Below, piece by piece: positions 34,213 through 43,050 of a stretch of 64,000 nucleotides of DNA. The stretch is taken from NCBI GenBank assembly GCA_965247525.1, contig OZ252015.1:1922001-1986000 (forward strand), read 5' to 3'. Origin of the DNA: JAZKID01 sp965247525. GTDB lineage: Bacteria; Pseudomonadota; Alphaproteobacteria; Rhizobiales; UBA4765. Under the pieces are notes generated by a model, which was not told where the DNA came from, ran no database searches, and worked only from the letters and a program-made list of their open reading frames with translations. Made by a program: the position numbers and the translations under genes. The number at the start of each line of letters is the position of its first letter. Positions within the stretch are counted from its first letter, which is position 1.

Positions 34213-34409
34213 TAACGGAACCGTTCAAAAAAGCTGACAGGCGTAAATGCCCATATCAGGGCAACCCACCAGCCGATGACGCTCCAGCCTAAAAACAGAT
34301 TGACCAGAAAAATCTTTTTGAGCTGAGGATGCTGGCGCAGGCCAGCAACGGCAGCAGGAAGAAAATAAAAAACCGCAAGAACGGTTAGAAAAATCTGCAG
34401 GTCACTCAT
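34212..34409 (-). CDS. Small Imm-like (superinfection immunity family) membrane protein
   Basis: 65 residues, two membrane helices: one at about 5-22 and a second holding LFLGWSVIGWWVALIWA, the signature of the family named after the phage T4 superinfection immunity protein. Chromosomal copies are widespread, and nothing here marks a prophage. It overlaps purL upstream by four bases and bolA downstream by one base, so it is firmly part of this operon. Function unknown. Confidence 0.8.
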   Translation of the reverse strand: MSDLQIFLTVLAVFYFLPAAVAGLRQHPQLKKIFLVNLFLGWSVIGWWVALIWAFTPVSFFERFR

Positions 34410-36622
34410 TGTCGTCCTTCCATATAGGCAGGCAGCCAGTCTTCGTGGGCCTTGCGTAAATGCTCAAGATCAAGCGGCGCTTCGTGCCCGATCTGTATCG
34501 TATTGCCACCGGTCATGCCAAGGGCTGTGAGGAGAATGTTATGCGCTTGGGCGCGCATTTGTATTTTCTCATAGTTTTCGGTCGTCGCGGTCACAATGTA
34601 GCGCGCCTGATCTTCGCCAAACCAGTAGGCATGGGCATGAGGGGCATCAGTTTCGTTGAGAGAAACGCCGCATGTGCCAGCCAAAGCCATTTCAGCAATG
34701 GCAACAAGAGCGCCGCCATCCGAGCAGTCATGGCAGGCGCTGACAAGACCATCGAGGATCAGTTGGCGGACAAAATCGCCATTGTGTTTTTCAACCGCAA
34801 GATCAACAGGCGGCGGCGCGCCTTTTTCCTGCCCGGCAATTTCACGCAGATAAATGGACTGGCCAAACCAGCCTTTGGTGCTGCCGATGAGAATGACGTG
34901 TTCATTGGCGTGTTTGAAACCAATCGTCGCCATTGCCCTATCATCATCAAGCAGGCCAACACCGCCGATTGTCGGCGTCGGCAAAATCGCGTTTCCGGTT
35001 ACTTTGTTCTCATTATAAAGCGAGACATTTCCAGACACGACCGGGAAATGAAGCGCCGTGCATGCCAGCGCAATGCCCTGCAAACAGCCGACAAATTGGC
35101 CCATAATGTTTTCGCGTTCGGGCGAGCCAAAATTGAGATTGTCGGTAATGGCCAATGGCCGCGCGCCAACCGCGGTGAGATTACGCCACGCTTCAGCAAC
35201 GGCCTGTTTGCCACCTTCGACAGGATCGGCCTCGCAATAGCGCGGCGTCACGTCGCACGTCATTGCAAGCGCTTTGTGGCGTTCCGGGTCAAGGCGGATA
35301 ACGGCTGCATCGCCGCCCGGGCGCTGCAGCGTATTGCCGAGAATAATATGGTCGTATTGCTCCCACACCCAGCGGCGCGAACACATGTCGGGGCTGGCCA
35401 TAATTGTTTGCAGCGCGCCAAGAAGCGATGCGGGAGCAGGGAGGTTTGCCGCATCGATAATGGTTTCATCGCGCGTTATTTTATAAGGCCGGTCGTAAAG
35501 CGGGGCTTCGTCGCCAAGCTCGCGGATGGGCAGGTCCGCTTCAACAACGCCGTTGTGCTTGACGATGAAACGCAGCGTATCTGTCGTTTTCCCGATGATC
35601 GCAAAATCGAGATCCCATTTTTCAAAGATGGCGCGTGCGCGCTGCTCTGCTTCCGGCTTTAAAACCATCAGCATGCGCTCCTGGCTTTCTGACAGCATCA
35701 TCTCATAGGCCGTCATGCCGTCTTCACGGCACGGCACATGCTCAAGCCAGAGCTCGACGCCAAGCCCGCCCTTTGCACCCATTTCAACGGCAGAGCAGGT
35801 GAGACCCGCAGCGCCCATGTCCTGAATGGCGATGATGGCGTCTTCAGCCATCAGTTCAAGGCAAGCCTCAAGCAGAAGCTTTTCAGCGAATGGGTCGCCG
35901 ACCTGAACTGTCGGCCGATTGTTTTCTGATTTTTCGTCAAACTCTGCGGACGCCATTGTTGCGCCGTGGATACCATCGCGCCCAGTTTTGGAGCCGAGAT
36001 AGACGATCGGCATTTCGACGCCTGCTGCCGCCGCATAAAAAATAGCGTCGGTCTTTGCAAGGCCAAGCGCAAATGCGTTGACGAGGCAGTTGCCGTCATA
36101 ACGGCTATGAAAATTGACTTCGCCGCCGACTGTCGGCACACCAAACGCATTGCCATAAGCGCCAACGCCAGCAACGACACCGGACACGAGCGCGCGGGTT
36201 TTAGGATGTTCCGGCGCGCCAAAACGCAAAGCGTTCATCGCGGCGATTGGGCGTGCGCCCATTGTGAAGACATCGCGCAAAATGCCGCCCACACCTGTCG
36301 TTGCACCTTGAAACGGCTCAATGTAAGATGGGTGGTTGTGGCTTTCCATTTTAAAAACGGCAGCCTCACCATCGCCAATGTCGATGACGCCAGCGTTTTC
36401 GCCTGGCCCTTGAATAACCCATGGCGCTTTTGTCGGCAGGCCACGCAAATGCAACCGTGATGATTTGTAAGAGCAATGCTCGTTCCACATTGCAGAGACA
36501 ATTCCAAGCTCGGTCAGCGTTGGCTCGCGGCCGATGAGATCAACAAAGCGCTGGTACTCATCAGGCTTTAGCCCATGGGCAGCGACGAGCTCTGTCGTGA
36601 TTTTTGGCGCAGGGCAACTCAT
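34406..36622 (-). CDS. purL: Phosphoribosylformylglycinamidine synthase, large subunit
   Basis: ATP-dependent amidotransferase subunit of purine step 4, converting FGAR to FGAM with ammonia from PurQ. 738 residues, the small PurL type that needs PurQ and PurS. MWNEHCSYKSSR, VFKMESHNHPSYIEPFQGA and DMGAAGLTCSAVEMG mark the nucleotide-binding halves. Start overlaps purQ stop by four bases. Confidence 0.98.
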   Translation of the reverse strand: MSCPAPKITTELVAAHGLKPDEYQRFVDLIGREPTLTELGIVSAMWNEHCSYKSSRLHLRGLPTKAPWVIQGPGENAGVIDIGDGEAAVFKMESHNHPSYIEPFQGATTGVGGILRDVFTMGARPIAAMNALRFGAPEHPKTRALVSGVVAGVGAYGNAFGVPTVGGEVNFHSRYDGNCLVNAFALGLAKTDAIFYAAAAGVEMPIVYLGSKTGRDGIHGATMASAEFDEKSENNRPTVQVGDPFAEKLLLEACLELMAEDAIIAIQDMGAAGLTCSAVEMGAKGGLGVELWLEHVPCREDGMTAYEMMLSESQERMLMVLKPEAEQRARAIFEKWDLDFAIIGKTTDTLRFIVKHNGVVEADLPIRELGDEAPLYDRPYKITRDETIIDAANLPAPASLLGALQTIMASPDMCSRRWVWEQYDHIILGNTLQRPGGDAAVIRLDPERHKALAMTCDVTPRYCEADPVEGGKQAVAEAWRNLTAVGARPLAITDNLNFGSPERENIMGQFVGCLQGIALACTALHFPVVSGNVSLYNENKVTGNAILPTPTIGGVGLLDDDRAMATIGFKHANEHVILIGSTKGWFGQSIYLREIAGQEKGAPPPVDLAVEKHNGDFVRQLILDGLVSACHDCSDGGALVAIAEMALAGTCGVSLNETDAPHAHAYWFGEDQARYIVTATTENYEKIQMRAQAHNILLTALGMTGGNTIQIGHEAPLDLEHLRKAHEDWLPAYMEGRQ

Positions 36623-37317
36623 GCAGCTACCATCGCGCCAAGCAGGCTATGAAACAGGCCCGCACCACCTGTAGAGCCGTGGCGTTGTTCAATGGCATTT
36701 TCCGGATGCGGCATCAGCCCAAGCACCCTCGCATTCTCGCTCAAAACTCCGGCAATCGCATTGCTGGCGCCATTGATGTTTGAGCCGTCATCAGTGTCGC
36801 CGTTTGCATTGGTGTAACGCAGCAGGACGCGGCGCTCTTGTTCAAGTTGATGCAACATATCGGTTGTCGTCGTATAATTGCCTTCACCATGGGCGACAGG
36901 CACGCGGATCACTTCACCGCTTTTATAAGCACTGCTAAATGCCGTATCATTACGCTCTACGCGCAAGTGAACGTCTCGGCAGATAAAATGCAGGCCTCGA
37001 TTGCGTTGCAAGACGCCGGGCAGCAATCCAGTTTCGCATAAAATCTGGAAACCATTGCAGATGCCAAGAACATAGCCGCCGTTTTGTGCATGCTTTTGAA
37101 TCGCGCTGATAATGTTCGAGCGCGCTGCGATGGCGCCGCAACGCAGATAATCGCCATAAGAAAATCCGCCGGGAAGGGCAACAAGGTCCGTGCCCTCGGG
37201 CAATTGGTGCTCGCCGTGCCAGACAAGCTGCGGCTCCCGATCCGTCAATGTTTTAAGTGCGATTTGCAGATCGCGTTCGCGGTTCGAGCCAGGAAAGACG
37301 AGAATTACGGCCTTCAA
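36619..37317 (-). CDS. purQ: Phosphoribosylformylglycinamidine synthase, glutaminase subunit
   Basis: Class I glutamine amidotransferase that supplies ammonia to PurL. 232 residues. The nucleophile lies in LGICNGFQILCE (Cys about residue 87), and the catalytic His/Glu in MPHPENA. FPGSNRERDLQIAL opens the protein. Overlaps both purS and purL by four bases. Confidence 0.97.
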   Translation of the reverse strand: MKAVILVFPGSNRERDLQIALKTLTDREPQLVWHGEHQLPEGTDLVALPGGFSYGDYLRCGAIAARSNIISAIQKHAQNGGYVLGICNGFQILCETGLLPGVLQRNRGLHFICRDVHLRVERNDTAFSSAYKSGEVIRVPVAHGEGNYTTTTDMLHQLEQERRVLLRYTNANGDTDDGSNINGASNAIAGVLSENARVLGLMPHPENAIEQRHGSTGGAGLFHSLLGAMVAA

Positions 37318-37565
37318 GCCAAAATCTCCACGTTGAAATTTTCAGTGACCGAATTTGCCAGTAGTTTTTGGCAGGCAAGCTCCAGCGCTGATTTTGCTGC
37401 AGAAGCGTCTCCCGCCTCAATGCCCACATCAAACACTTTGCCTTGACGCACGCTGCCAACGCCAGCAATGCCAAGGCCCTTTAGCGCGCCTTCGATGGCC
37501 TTGCCTTGTGGATCAAGAATGTCAGATTTAAGTGTGACGCGAATGCGGGCGTTAAATAAGGTCAT
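37314..37565 (-). CDS. purS: Phosphoribosylformylglycinamidine synthase subunit PurS
   Basis: Small structural subunit that bridges PurQ and PurL. 83 residues: MTLFNARIRVTLKSDILDPQGKAIEGAL is typical. The frame extends ten codons upstream, but the Met at 37565 fits the family start. The upstream purC is separated from it by two unrelated small genes, an interruption of the usual purC-purS-purQ-purL order. Confidence 0.95.
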   Translation of the reverse strand: MTLFNARIRVTLKSDILDPQGKAIEGALKGLGIAGVGSVRQGKVFDVGIEAGDASAAKSALELACQKLLANSVTENFNVEILA

Positions 37566-37627
37566 GGCCAGTTCCGTTTCGAGGAAGCTGGCCATGTGAA
37601 ACCATATTAAACAGGTTGCGTCAAACG

Positions 37628-38134
37628 CTACGCGCTCTGGTTCAACGCCCGATTATCGAGCACTGATAAGTCTTCAGCAATGGAAATGTAGTTATAGGCT
37701 TTTGCATGGAGCGAGCGCAACTCTGGCAAAGCGTAGGGAAATTCAGAAGTCAGTACGCCATCGACAACTTTGGGCTTTGCCCAAGATGAAACATTTAAAA
37801 ACTGATACCAATACTTGACCGCTTTCATTTTAAAATAATCGGCTGTTTCTTGCTGGGTCATTTTATCGTCAACAACCGCCTCAGTCATCTTAAATTTGTT
37901 TGACCCGCCATCATTATAATTCCAGACAAATTCACGACCTTTTTGACTGATAAAAGCGTTAAGTTCTTCCTGTGCATTTTTAATGCAGGCCTTGGCTTCT
38001 GCTTCGCAGACGCTTCCATTGTCATCGCCGCCGCTTGCCGCGCAATCGGCTTCTTGGCGAAGACATTTTAAAAAATCCGGGTCTTGGTCTGTTTGCTTTT
38101 GCTGAAGAGCTTTTGCATTGACTATTTGAAACAT
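37628..38134 (-). CDS. Hypothetical protein with degenerate EF-hand-like loop
   Basis: 168 residues, not recognised. No signal peptide or membrane helix. Four Cys cluster near residues 24-55 (CLRQEADC and VCEAEAKAC). NDGGSNKFKMTE at the middle resembles an EF-hand loop with poor calcium ligands. The helical C-terminus is aromatic-rich (KYWYQFLN). GAAAGG six to seven bases before the Met at 38134 favours this start over an upstream one. It lies between purC and purS on the same strand, next to an EF-hand gene, and seems lineage-specific. Confidence 0.6.
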   Translation of the reverse strand: MFQIVNAKALQQKQTDQDPDFLKCLRQEADCAASGGDDNGSVCEAEAKACIKNAQEELNAFISQKGREFVWNYNDGGSNKFKMTEAVVDDKMTQQETADYFKMKAVKYWYQFLNVSSWAKPKVVDGVLTSEFPYALPELRSLHAKAYNYISIAEDLSVLDNRALNQSA

Positions 38135-38265
38135 CGAAATACCTTTCATCATTATATTTGATGCAAGTGTATTCAAAAATTGATAGTTGTCTCGCGAAAA
38201 ATTACAAAGAGAGAAGAATTATCCACTTCCATGTAAGTATTGTGAAAAGCGATGATGCTCAATCA

Positions 38266-38670
38266 CTACCCTGTTATGTTTGCCGCCAGCTGGCTATTTA
38301 TTCTCAGCTCGTTCCTTGCATGCTCCAAAGCAGCAGCTTTGTTGGTAAAAGTGATCATGGCCGTATAGCTGTCCGGTTTCACAAAACGCGCCTTTGAGAT
38401 TTTCTGGTTGGCCATTTCAGCGGCCGCTTTAAAAAATTTTGTTGCAGCATTCATTTCGTCGAGGGTCAGCGCGTCATCGATTTTTGAGGTTTTGTCGAGA
38501 AACAGCGCGGCATGCTCAACCTCGGTGATGAAGTTTCTGGCTTCTGCCCGCGTAACGGTTCCATTTTTATCGGTATCGGCAACACGCATCAGTTCCCAGC
38601 TGAAATTGTCTTTGCCAAGAGCGTGATTGACGTTTCCCGTCAGCGCGGCTGCATTAATCGTCCAGTCCAT
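38266..38670 (-). CDS. EF-hand domain protein
   Basis: 134 residues. One canonical calcium-binding loop, DTDKNGTVTRAE, with Asp1, Asp3, Asn5, Gly6, Val8 and Glu12, is flanked by predicted helices (FSWELMRVA and ARNFITEVEHAAL). A second loop, DKTSKIDDALTLDEM, is degenerate. No signal peptide, so it acts as a cytoplasmic calcium-binding or structural protein, unusual for bacteria. The ATG at 38670 is preferred; a TTG 12 bases upstream is in frame. Function unknown. Confidence 0.75.
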   Translation of the reverse strand: MDWTINAAALTGNVNHALGKDNFSWELMRVADTDKNGTVTRAEARNFITEVEHAALFLDKTSKIDDALTLDEMNAATKFFKAAAEMANQKISKARFVKPDSYTAMITFTNKAAALEHARNELRINSQLAANITG

Positions 38671-38774
38671 GTCAAATCTCAAAAAATAAAATCAATATCA
38701 TGCAATCTTCGCACAAGAACCACTAAAGGCATAGAATTGAAAGTGGTTATTGTTAAAAGTGCAAAAACCTTATG

Positions 38775-39548
38775 CTATTGCACGAGGCGAGGGCCCATTC
38801 CCGCTGGCGGCTCACCTTCCGCCAGAATGCCAAGGCGGCGCGCCACTTCGGTATAAGCTTCAATCAGCCCGCCAAGGTCGCGTCGGAAACGATCCTTGTC
38901 CATTTTTTCGTTGGTTTTAATGTCCCACAAGCGGCAGCTGTCAGGGCTGATTTCATCAGCCACGACAATACGCATTAAGTCACCTTCCCAAAGCCGTCCG
39001 AATTCAAGTTTAAAATCAATCAGACGAATACCCGCGCCAAGAAACACACCGACAAGAAAATCGTTGATGCGGATGGAAAGCGCCATAATGTCATCAATTT
39101 CCTGCGGATTGGCCCAGCCGAATGCCGTAATATGCTCTTCGGAAATCAGCGGGTCGTTCAAGGCATCATTTTTGTAATAGAATTCGATGATCGAGCGCGG
39201 AAGCTGCAAACCTTCTTCGAGACCCAGCCGTGTGGCCAGCGATCCTGCAGCCACATTTCGGACCACAACCTCAAGCGGAATCATTTCCACTTCGCGAATG
39301 ACCTGCTCGCGCATGTTGAGGCGGCGGATAAAATGCGTGGGGATACCAATAGCGTTCAGATGATTGAAAACGAATTCGGAAATACGGTTGTTGAGAACGC
39401 CTTTGCCCTCAATCACGTCTTTCTTTTTGGCATTGAAAGCGGTGGCATCATCTTTGAAATGCTGCACAAGTGTTCCAGGCTCTGGGCCTTCATAAAGAAT
39501 TTTTGCCTTGCCTTCGTATATGCGCCGTCTTTTGGTCATAGCTCTCAT
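38775..39548 (-). CDS. purC: SAICAR synthetase
   Basis: Ligates aspartate to CAIR in purine synthesis, using ATP. RRRIYEGKAKILYEGPEPG, KDDATAFNAKKKD, REVEMIPLEVVVRNVAAGS and FKLEFGR are diagnostic. Met at 39548 (257 residues) or at 39539 (254) are both possible; neither has a good ribosome site. The frame continues further upstream without similarity. On the same strand as purS-purQ-purL, but about 1.2 kb away. Confidence 0.96.
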   Translation of the reverse strand: MRAMTKRRRIYEGKAKILYEGPEPGTLVQHFKDDATAFNAKKKDVIEGKGVLNNRISEFVFNHLNAIGIPTHFIRRLNMREQVIREVEMIPLEVVVRNVAAGSLATRLGLEEGLQLPRSIIEFYYKNDALNDPLISEEHITAFGWANPQEIDDIMALSIRINDFLVGVFLGAGIRLIDFKLEFGRLWEGDLMRIVVADEISPDSCRLWDIKTNEKMDKDRFRRDLGGLIEAYTEVARRLGILAEGEPPAGMGPRLVQ

Positions 39549-39683
39549 GGGTTCAATGCGTGTCCCACCAGTCTTATCGTAAGTTTTTACAGATAAACAA
39601 CCCAATTTACAGGAAAGCACAAAAAGTGTTCGGAATCAGTGCCGGTTGGCGCTAGAAAGCTTAATGTCAGCCAAGGAGATTTT

Positions 39684-40007
39684 ATGACCACATTTAATGA
39701 GCGTGGAAAAGCATTTGAAAACAAATACGCCCTTGATGAAGAGCAGAAGTTCAAGGCGATGGCACGCCGCAACAAATTGCTTGGTCTGTGGGCCGCCGAG
39801 AAATTGGGCAAATCCGGCGAATACGCTGATTCTTACGCCAAGGATGTTGTTCTTGCCGATTTTGAAGAGGTTGGCGATGAAGACGTTATCCGCAAAATTG
39901 CGCATGATTTTGAAAGCGGCGGGTTGAAGATTGACGCTTCCGAGATCCGCTCGCAGCTTGACAGCCTAACCGTAAAGGCCGTTGAGCAAATTAAAAACAG
40001 CGCCTGA
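39684..40007 (+). CDS. F1F0-ATPase inhibitor zeta subunit family (DUF1476)
   Basis: 107 residues, helical. MTTFNERGKAFENKYALDEEQKFKAMARRNKLLGLWAAEKLG is the family signature: the N-terminal helix of the Paracoccus zeta subunit blocks ATP hydrolysis by F1. AAGGAG six bases before the Met at 39684 fixes the start. Found almost only in alphaproteobacteria and habitually near purine genes, as here. Confidence 0.92.
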   Translation: MTTFNERGKAFENKYALDEEQKFKAMARRNKLLGLWAAEKLGKSGEYADSYAKDVVLADFEEVGDEDVIRKIAHDFESGGLKIDASEIRSQLDSLTVKAVEQIKNSA

Positions 40008-40009
40008 AT

Positions 40010-40321
40010 TTATTCACCCTCATAATATTTGTCGATCGTGCGCTTGATATATTTTGAAACCGTTTTGTCATTGCCGAGATAGGCGTTGGCAAGGCAGATC
40101 GGTTTTCCGGCTTTTTCAGCAGCCCAGGTATCGAGCCCATCGCGTTTGGCGTCCATGGCCGCTTTTAGCCTGCAATAGATATACTGGTTTTGAGGCGTGT
40201 CAGGCATCACGCGCTTGGCGCGATAATCGTAAATCTGCTCGTCGTCGTCGCCAGCACGCGCAGCGTCAGTGCCGGACACTATCAGCACCATAAAGAGAAG
40301 CAAAAAAACGGCCTGTTTCAT
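40010..40321 (-). CDS. Small secreted hypothetical protein
   Basis: 103 residues with a signal peptide (KQAVFLLLFMVLIVSGTDA, cleavage near ARA). The mature part is charged and holds two Cys (YIYCRLKA and KPICLAN) that could pair in the periplasm. No known domain recognised. An ATG four codons upstream (40333) is in frame. It converges with the DUF1476 gene. Confidence 0.6.
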   Translation of the reverse strand: MKQAVFLLLFMVLIVSGTDAARAGDDDEQIYDYRAKRVMPDTPQNQYIYCRLKAAMDAKRDGLDTWAAEKAGKPICLANAYLGNDKTVSKYIKRTIDKYYEGE

Positions 40322-40346
40322 CCAATTCACCATTCATTGATCGCCC

Positions 40347-40379
40347 AAAAAAAGAGGGCGACCGTATAAGGGTCGCCCT
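40347..40379 (-). terminator. Terminator of the purB operon
   Basis: AGGGCGACC-N7-GGTCGCCCT, a perfect 9-bp stem (40355-40379), is followed on the minus strand after one C by seven T. It ends the rpe-membrane protein-purB transcript about 100 bases after the purB stop. Confidence 0.9.
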
Positions 40380-40480
40380 GTGTCTGTAATCTCCTTTGTG
40401 AGGTACACAAACGAATTTAAACCCATAAATTTGAAATTCGCTTGATACATTGCTTCACATTCGAGCGATTTTGCCGGTCT

Positions 40481-41788
40481 TTAAGCTGTTTTAAAAACGC
40501 GCTTAAAAATTTCTTTCACATGTTTAAAATGTGCCTTTTCATCGAAACACGCGCGCAATGCTTTTGCATCTATCAACTTGACCACATCTTTGTCTTTGGA
40601 CAGCAAATCGTAAAAATCACCTTTGCCGTCCCAAACCGGCATGGCATTGCGTTGGACGAGGCGGTAGGCGTCTTCACGGCTTGAACCCGCCTGTGTCAGC
40701 GCCAGCAAAATGCGCTGCGAATTCATCAGGCCACCCAATTTGTCCATATTGGCCTTCATTCGCTCCGGATAGACCACAAGGTTTTCAATGACGTTTGCCA
40801 GGCGGTGGAGGGCAAAATCGAGCGTTATGGTTGCGTCAGGGCCAATGAAACGCTCAACCGAAGAATGGGAAATATCGCGCTCATGCCACAGCGCCACATT
40901 CTCAAGAGCAGGCAGGGCGTAGCTGCGCACCATGCGGGCGAGACCCGTCAGGTTTTCGCTCAGCACAGGGTTGCGCTTATGCGGCATTGCCGACGAGCCT
41001 TTCTGTCCTTTTGAAAAGAACTCTTCAGCTTCCAGAACTTCCGTGCGCTGCAAATGGCGAATTTCAGTCGCCAGCCGCTCAATGGATGAAGCGATGACGG
41101 CAAGCGTCGAAAAATAGAAGGCGTGGCGGTCTCGCGGGATCACCTGCGTGGAAATGGGCTCCGGCTTTAAGCCCATCTTCTTTGCAACATAGGCCTCAAC
41201 GCCGGGGTCAATCGCGGCAAATGTACCCACCGCGCCCGAAATGGCGCAGGTCGCAATTTCTTCGCGCGCATGTTGCAGCCGGACTTTGCAGCGCTCAAAT
41301 TCGGCATAATAGGTGGCAAGTTTCAGCCCGAACGTCGTTGGTTCAGCGTGAATGCCATGCGAGCGACCAATGGTCGGCGTCATCTGGTGCTCAAAGGCGC
41401 GTTTTTTGAGGGCAGACAAAAGCGCGTCAATATCTTTCAGAAGAATATCGCTGGCGCGTGCGAGCTGGACTGACAGGCATGTGTCCAGAACATCAGACGA
41501 CGTCATGCCCTGATGCACAAAGCGCGCTTCCGAGCCGACAATCTCGGAGAGATGCGTCAAAAACGCAATAACGTCATGTTTGACTTCGCGCTCGATTTCG
41601 TCGATCCGCGCCACATCAAAAACGGCGTTTTTTCCTTTTTTCCAAACCTTTTCCGCAGCCGCTTTTGGAATAACACCTTTGTCGGCAAGCGCATCGGCCG
41701 CATAGGCTTCAATCTCAAACCAGATTTTAAAACGCGTTTGCGGCGACCAGATCTCAACCATCTCTTGGCGGGAATAACGCGGTATCAC
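40481..41788 (-). CDS. purB: Adenylosuccinate lyase
   Basis: Acts twice in purine synthesis, releasing fumarate from SAICAR and adenylosuccinate. 435 residues; the lyase signature SSAMPHKRNPVLSENLTG holds the catalytic Ser loop, and TSSDVLDT and GRSHGIHAEPTTFG are conserved. It follows the membrane-protein gene by 13 bases. Confidence 0.97.
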   Translation of the reverse strand: MIPRYSRQEMVEIWSPQTRFKIWFEIEAYAADALADKGVIPKAAAEKVWKKGKNAVFDVARIDEIEREVKHDVIAFLTHLSEIVGSEARFVHQGMTSSDVLDTCLSVQLARASDILLKDIDALLSALKKRAFEHQMTPTIGRSHGIHAEPTTFGLKLATYYAEFERCKVRLQHAREEIATCAISGAVGTFAAIDPGVEAYVAKKMGLKPEPISTQVIPRDRHAFYFSTLAVIASSIERLATEIRHLQRTEVLEAEEFFSKGQKGSSAMPHKRNPVLSENLTGLARMVRSYALPALENVALWHERDISHSSVERFIGPDATITLDFALHRLANVIENLVVYPERMKANMDKLGGLMNSQRILLALTQAGSSREDAYRLVQRNAMPVWDGKGDFYDLLSKDKDVVKLIDAKALRACFDEKAHFKHVKEIFKRVFKTA

Positions 41789-41801
41789 GGGGTCTAACTC
41801 C

Positions 41802-42296
41802 TCAGTGGTAAAGTCGTTCGGCGGATGTCAACGACAATGTGGCAAGTGCAAACAAAAGGCCAGCCGCTATAAGTGCCGGCCAAAACATATGCAGGCCAAA
41901 AACGAAAAAATAGGCAAAGCCGTGCGCGCCCGTAAAAAAGAGCTCAAGCCAGCCATCAAGCGTGGCAAAGTCGTCGTGCAGGCTGAACACTGTCTTGTAA
42001 AACTGGACACCCGCTAGACCGCCCTCGCAGATTAGCGTTGCAAGAATAACGGCAATAAAAGTGATGATAAAGCGAACAGCTTTTGCTTTAAAAACAAATC
42101 GGCGAAGACAAAAGAGCGTAAGTGCGCCCCCTAAAAAAGCCCCTGAGACCATCAGGGCAATGATGTTGACGCTGCGCGCATCAAATTCACGAAGATCGAG
42201 ACTTAAAAGCGCGGCAACGGCAAAGCCTAGAAACAGACTGTATGCTGCGACGATAGCGCACCGTCGCAAGATCTGTCTGGAGCTGCCATCAGCCAT
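41802..42296 (-). CDS. Four-helix membrane protein of unknown function
   Basis: 164 residues with four predicted transmembrane helices (about 12-30, 40-58, 68-88 and 118-150). No named domain. The Met at 42296 overlaps rpe by eight bases; the longer frame upstream runs antisense-like through rpe and is not credible. Co-transcribed between rpe and purB. Confidence 0.7.
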   Translation of the reverse strand: MADGSSRQILRRCAIVAAYSLFLGFAVAALLSLDLREFDARSVNIIALMVSGAFLGGALTLFCLRRFVFKAKAVRFIITFIAVILATLICEGGLAGVQFYKTVFSLHDDFATLDGWLELFFTGAHGFAYFFVFGLHMFWPALIAAGLLFALATLSLTSAERLYH

Positions 42297-42951
42297 TGGC
42301 GTGTCGCAGCGCGTCAATATTGGCCTTGCAGCCTGCAAGCCCGTCTTTGAAAACGGCCGAACCGGCCACAAGGGCATTTGCACCGGCTTTAATAGCAAGC
42401 GGCGCTGTTTTGGCCGTAATGCCACCGTCAACCTCGAGCACAATCGAACGCGGCCCGATCAAATCGCGTGCGCGTGCAATCATATCGACGCTGCTTTGAA
42501 TAAAGCTTTGCCCGCCAAAGCCGGGATTGACGCTCATGACCAGCACAAGGTCGAGCATGTCAATCACGCTTTCAAGCGTCGAGAGCGGTGTTGCAGGGTT
42601 AAGCGCAACGCCCGCTTTTTTGCCTAGGCTTTTGATCAGCGCCAGAGAGCGGTGAAGATGGGGGCCAGCTTCCGGGTGGACGGTGATAATATCAGCGCCA
42701 GCACTGGCAAAGGCCGGAATGAAATTGTCGACAGGCGCAATCATCAGGTGGACATCAAACGGCTTTGACGTGACGGCACGCAGCGCTTTCACGACATCTG
42801 CACCATAGCTAATATTCGGGACAAAATGACCATCCATGATGTCGAGATGGATCATATCGGCGCCGGCGGCGTCGACTGTTTTCACGGCATCGCCAAGCGC
42901 GGTAAAATCGGCCGCGAGGATTGAAGGGGCGATCAGTAAAGGTTGAGGCAT
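42289..42951 (-). CDS. rpe: Ribulose-phosphate 3-epimerase
   Basis: Interconverts ribulose 5-phosphate and xylulose 5-phosphate. 220-residue TIM barrel: IAPSILAADFTALG, HLDIMDGHFVPNISYG with the metal-binding His and catalytic Asp, VMSVNPGFGGQSF and LEVDGGI are all present. The Met at 42951 matches the family start. Confidence 0.97.
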   Translation of the reverse strand: MPQPLLIAPSILAADFTALGDAVKTVDAAGADMIHLDIMDGHFVPNISYGADVVKALRAVTSKPFDVHLMIAPVDNFIPAFASAGADIITVHPEAGPHLHRSLALIKSLGKKAGVALNPATPLSTLESVIDMLDLVLVMSVNPGFGGQSFIQSSVDMIARARDLIGPRSIVLEVDGGITAKTAPLAIKAGANALVAGSAVFKDGLAGCKANIDALRHANG

Positions 42952-43050
42952 TAACTGCCTTATAAAGAACCGGCCACGAAAAACCAATGTCAGATTGACA
43001 AAATGCGGTTCTATCCCACACTAGGACAATATTTTGACAAGGACAGTGCG

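Noticed and set aside
34212..34409. Prophage remnant based on the Imm-like protein
   Set aside because: No integrase, phage structural gene or attachment site is present; the gene is embedded in a housekeeping operon.
34460..35662. A 400-codon open frame on the plus strand
   Set aside because: It lies wholly antisense to purL, has a Cys/Arg/His-rich composition typical of a shadow frame, and no ribosome site.
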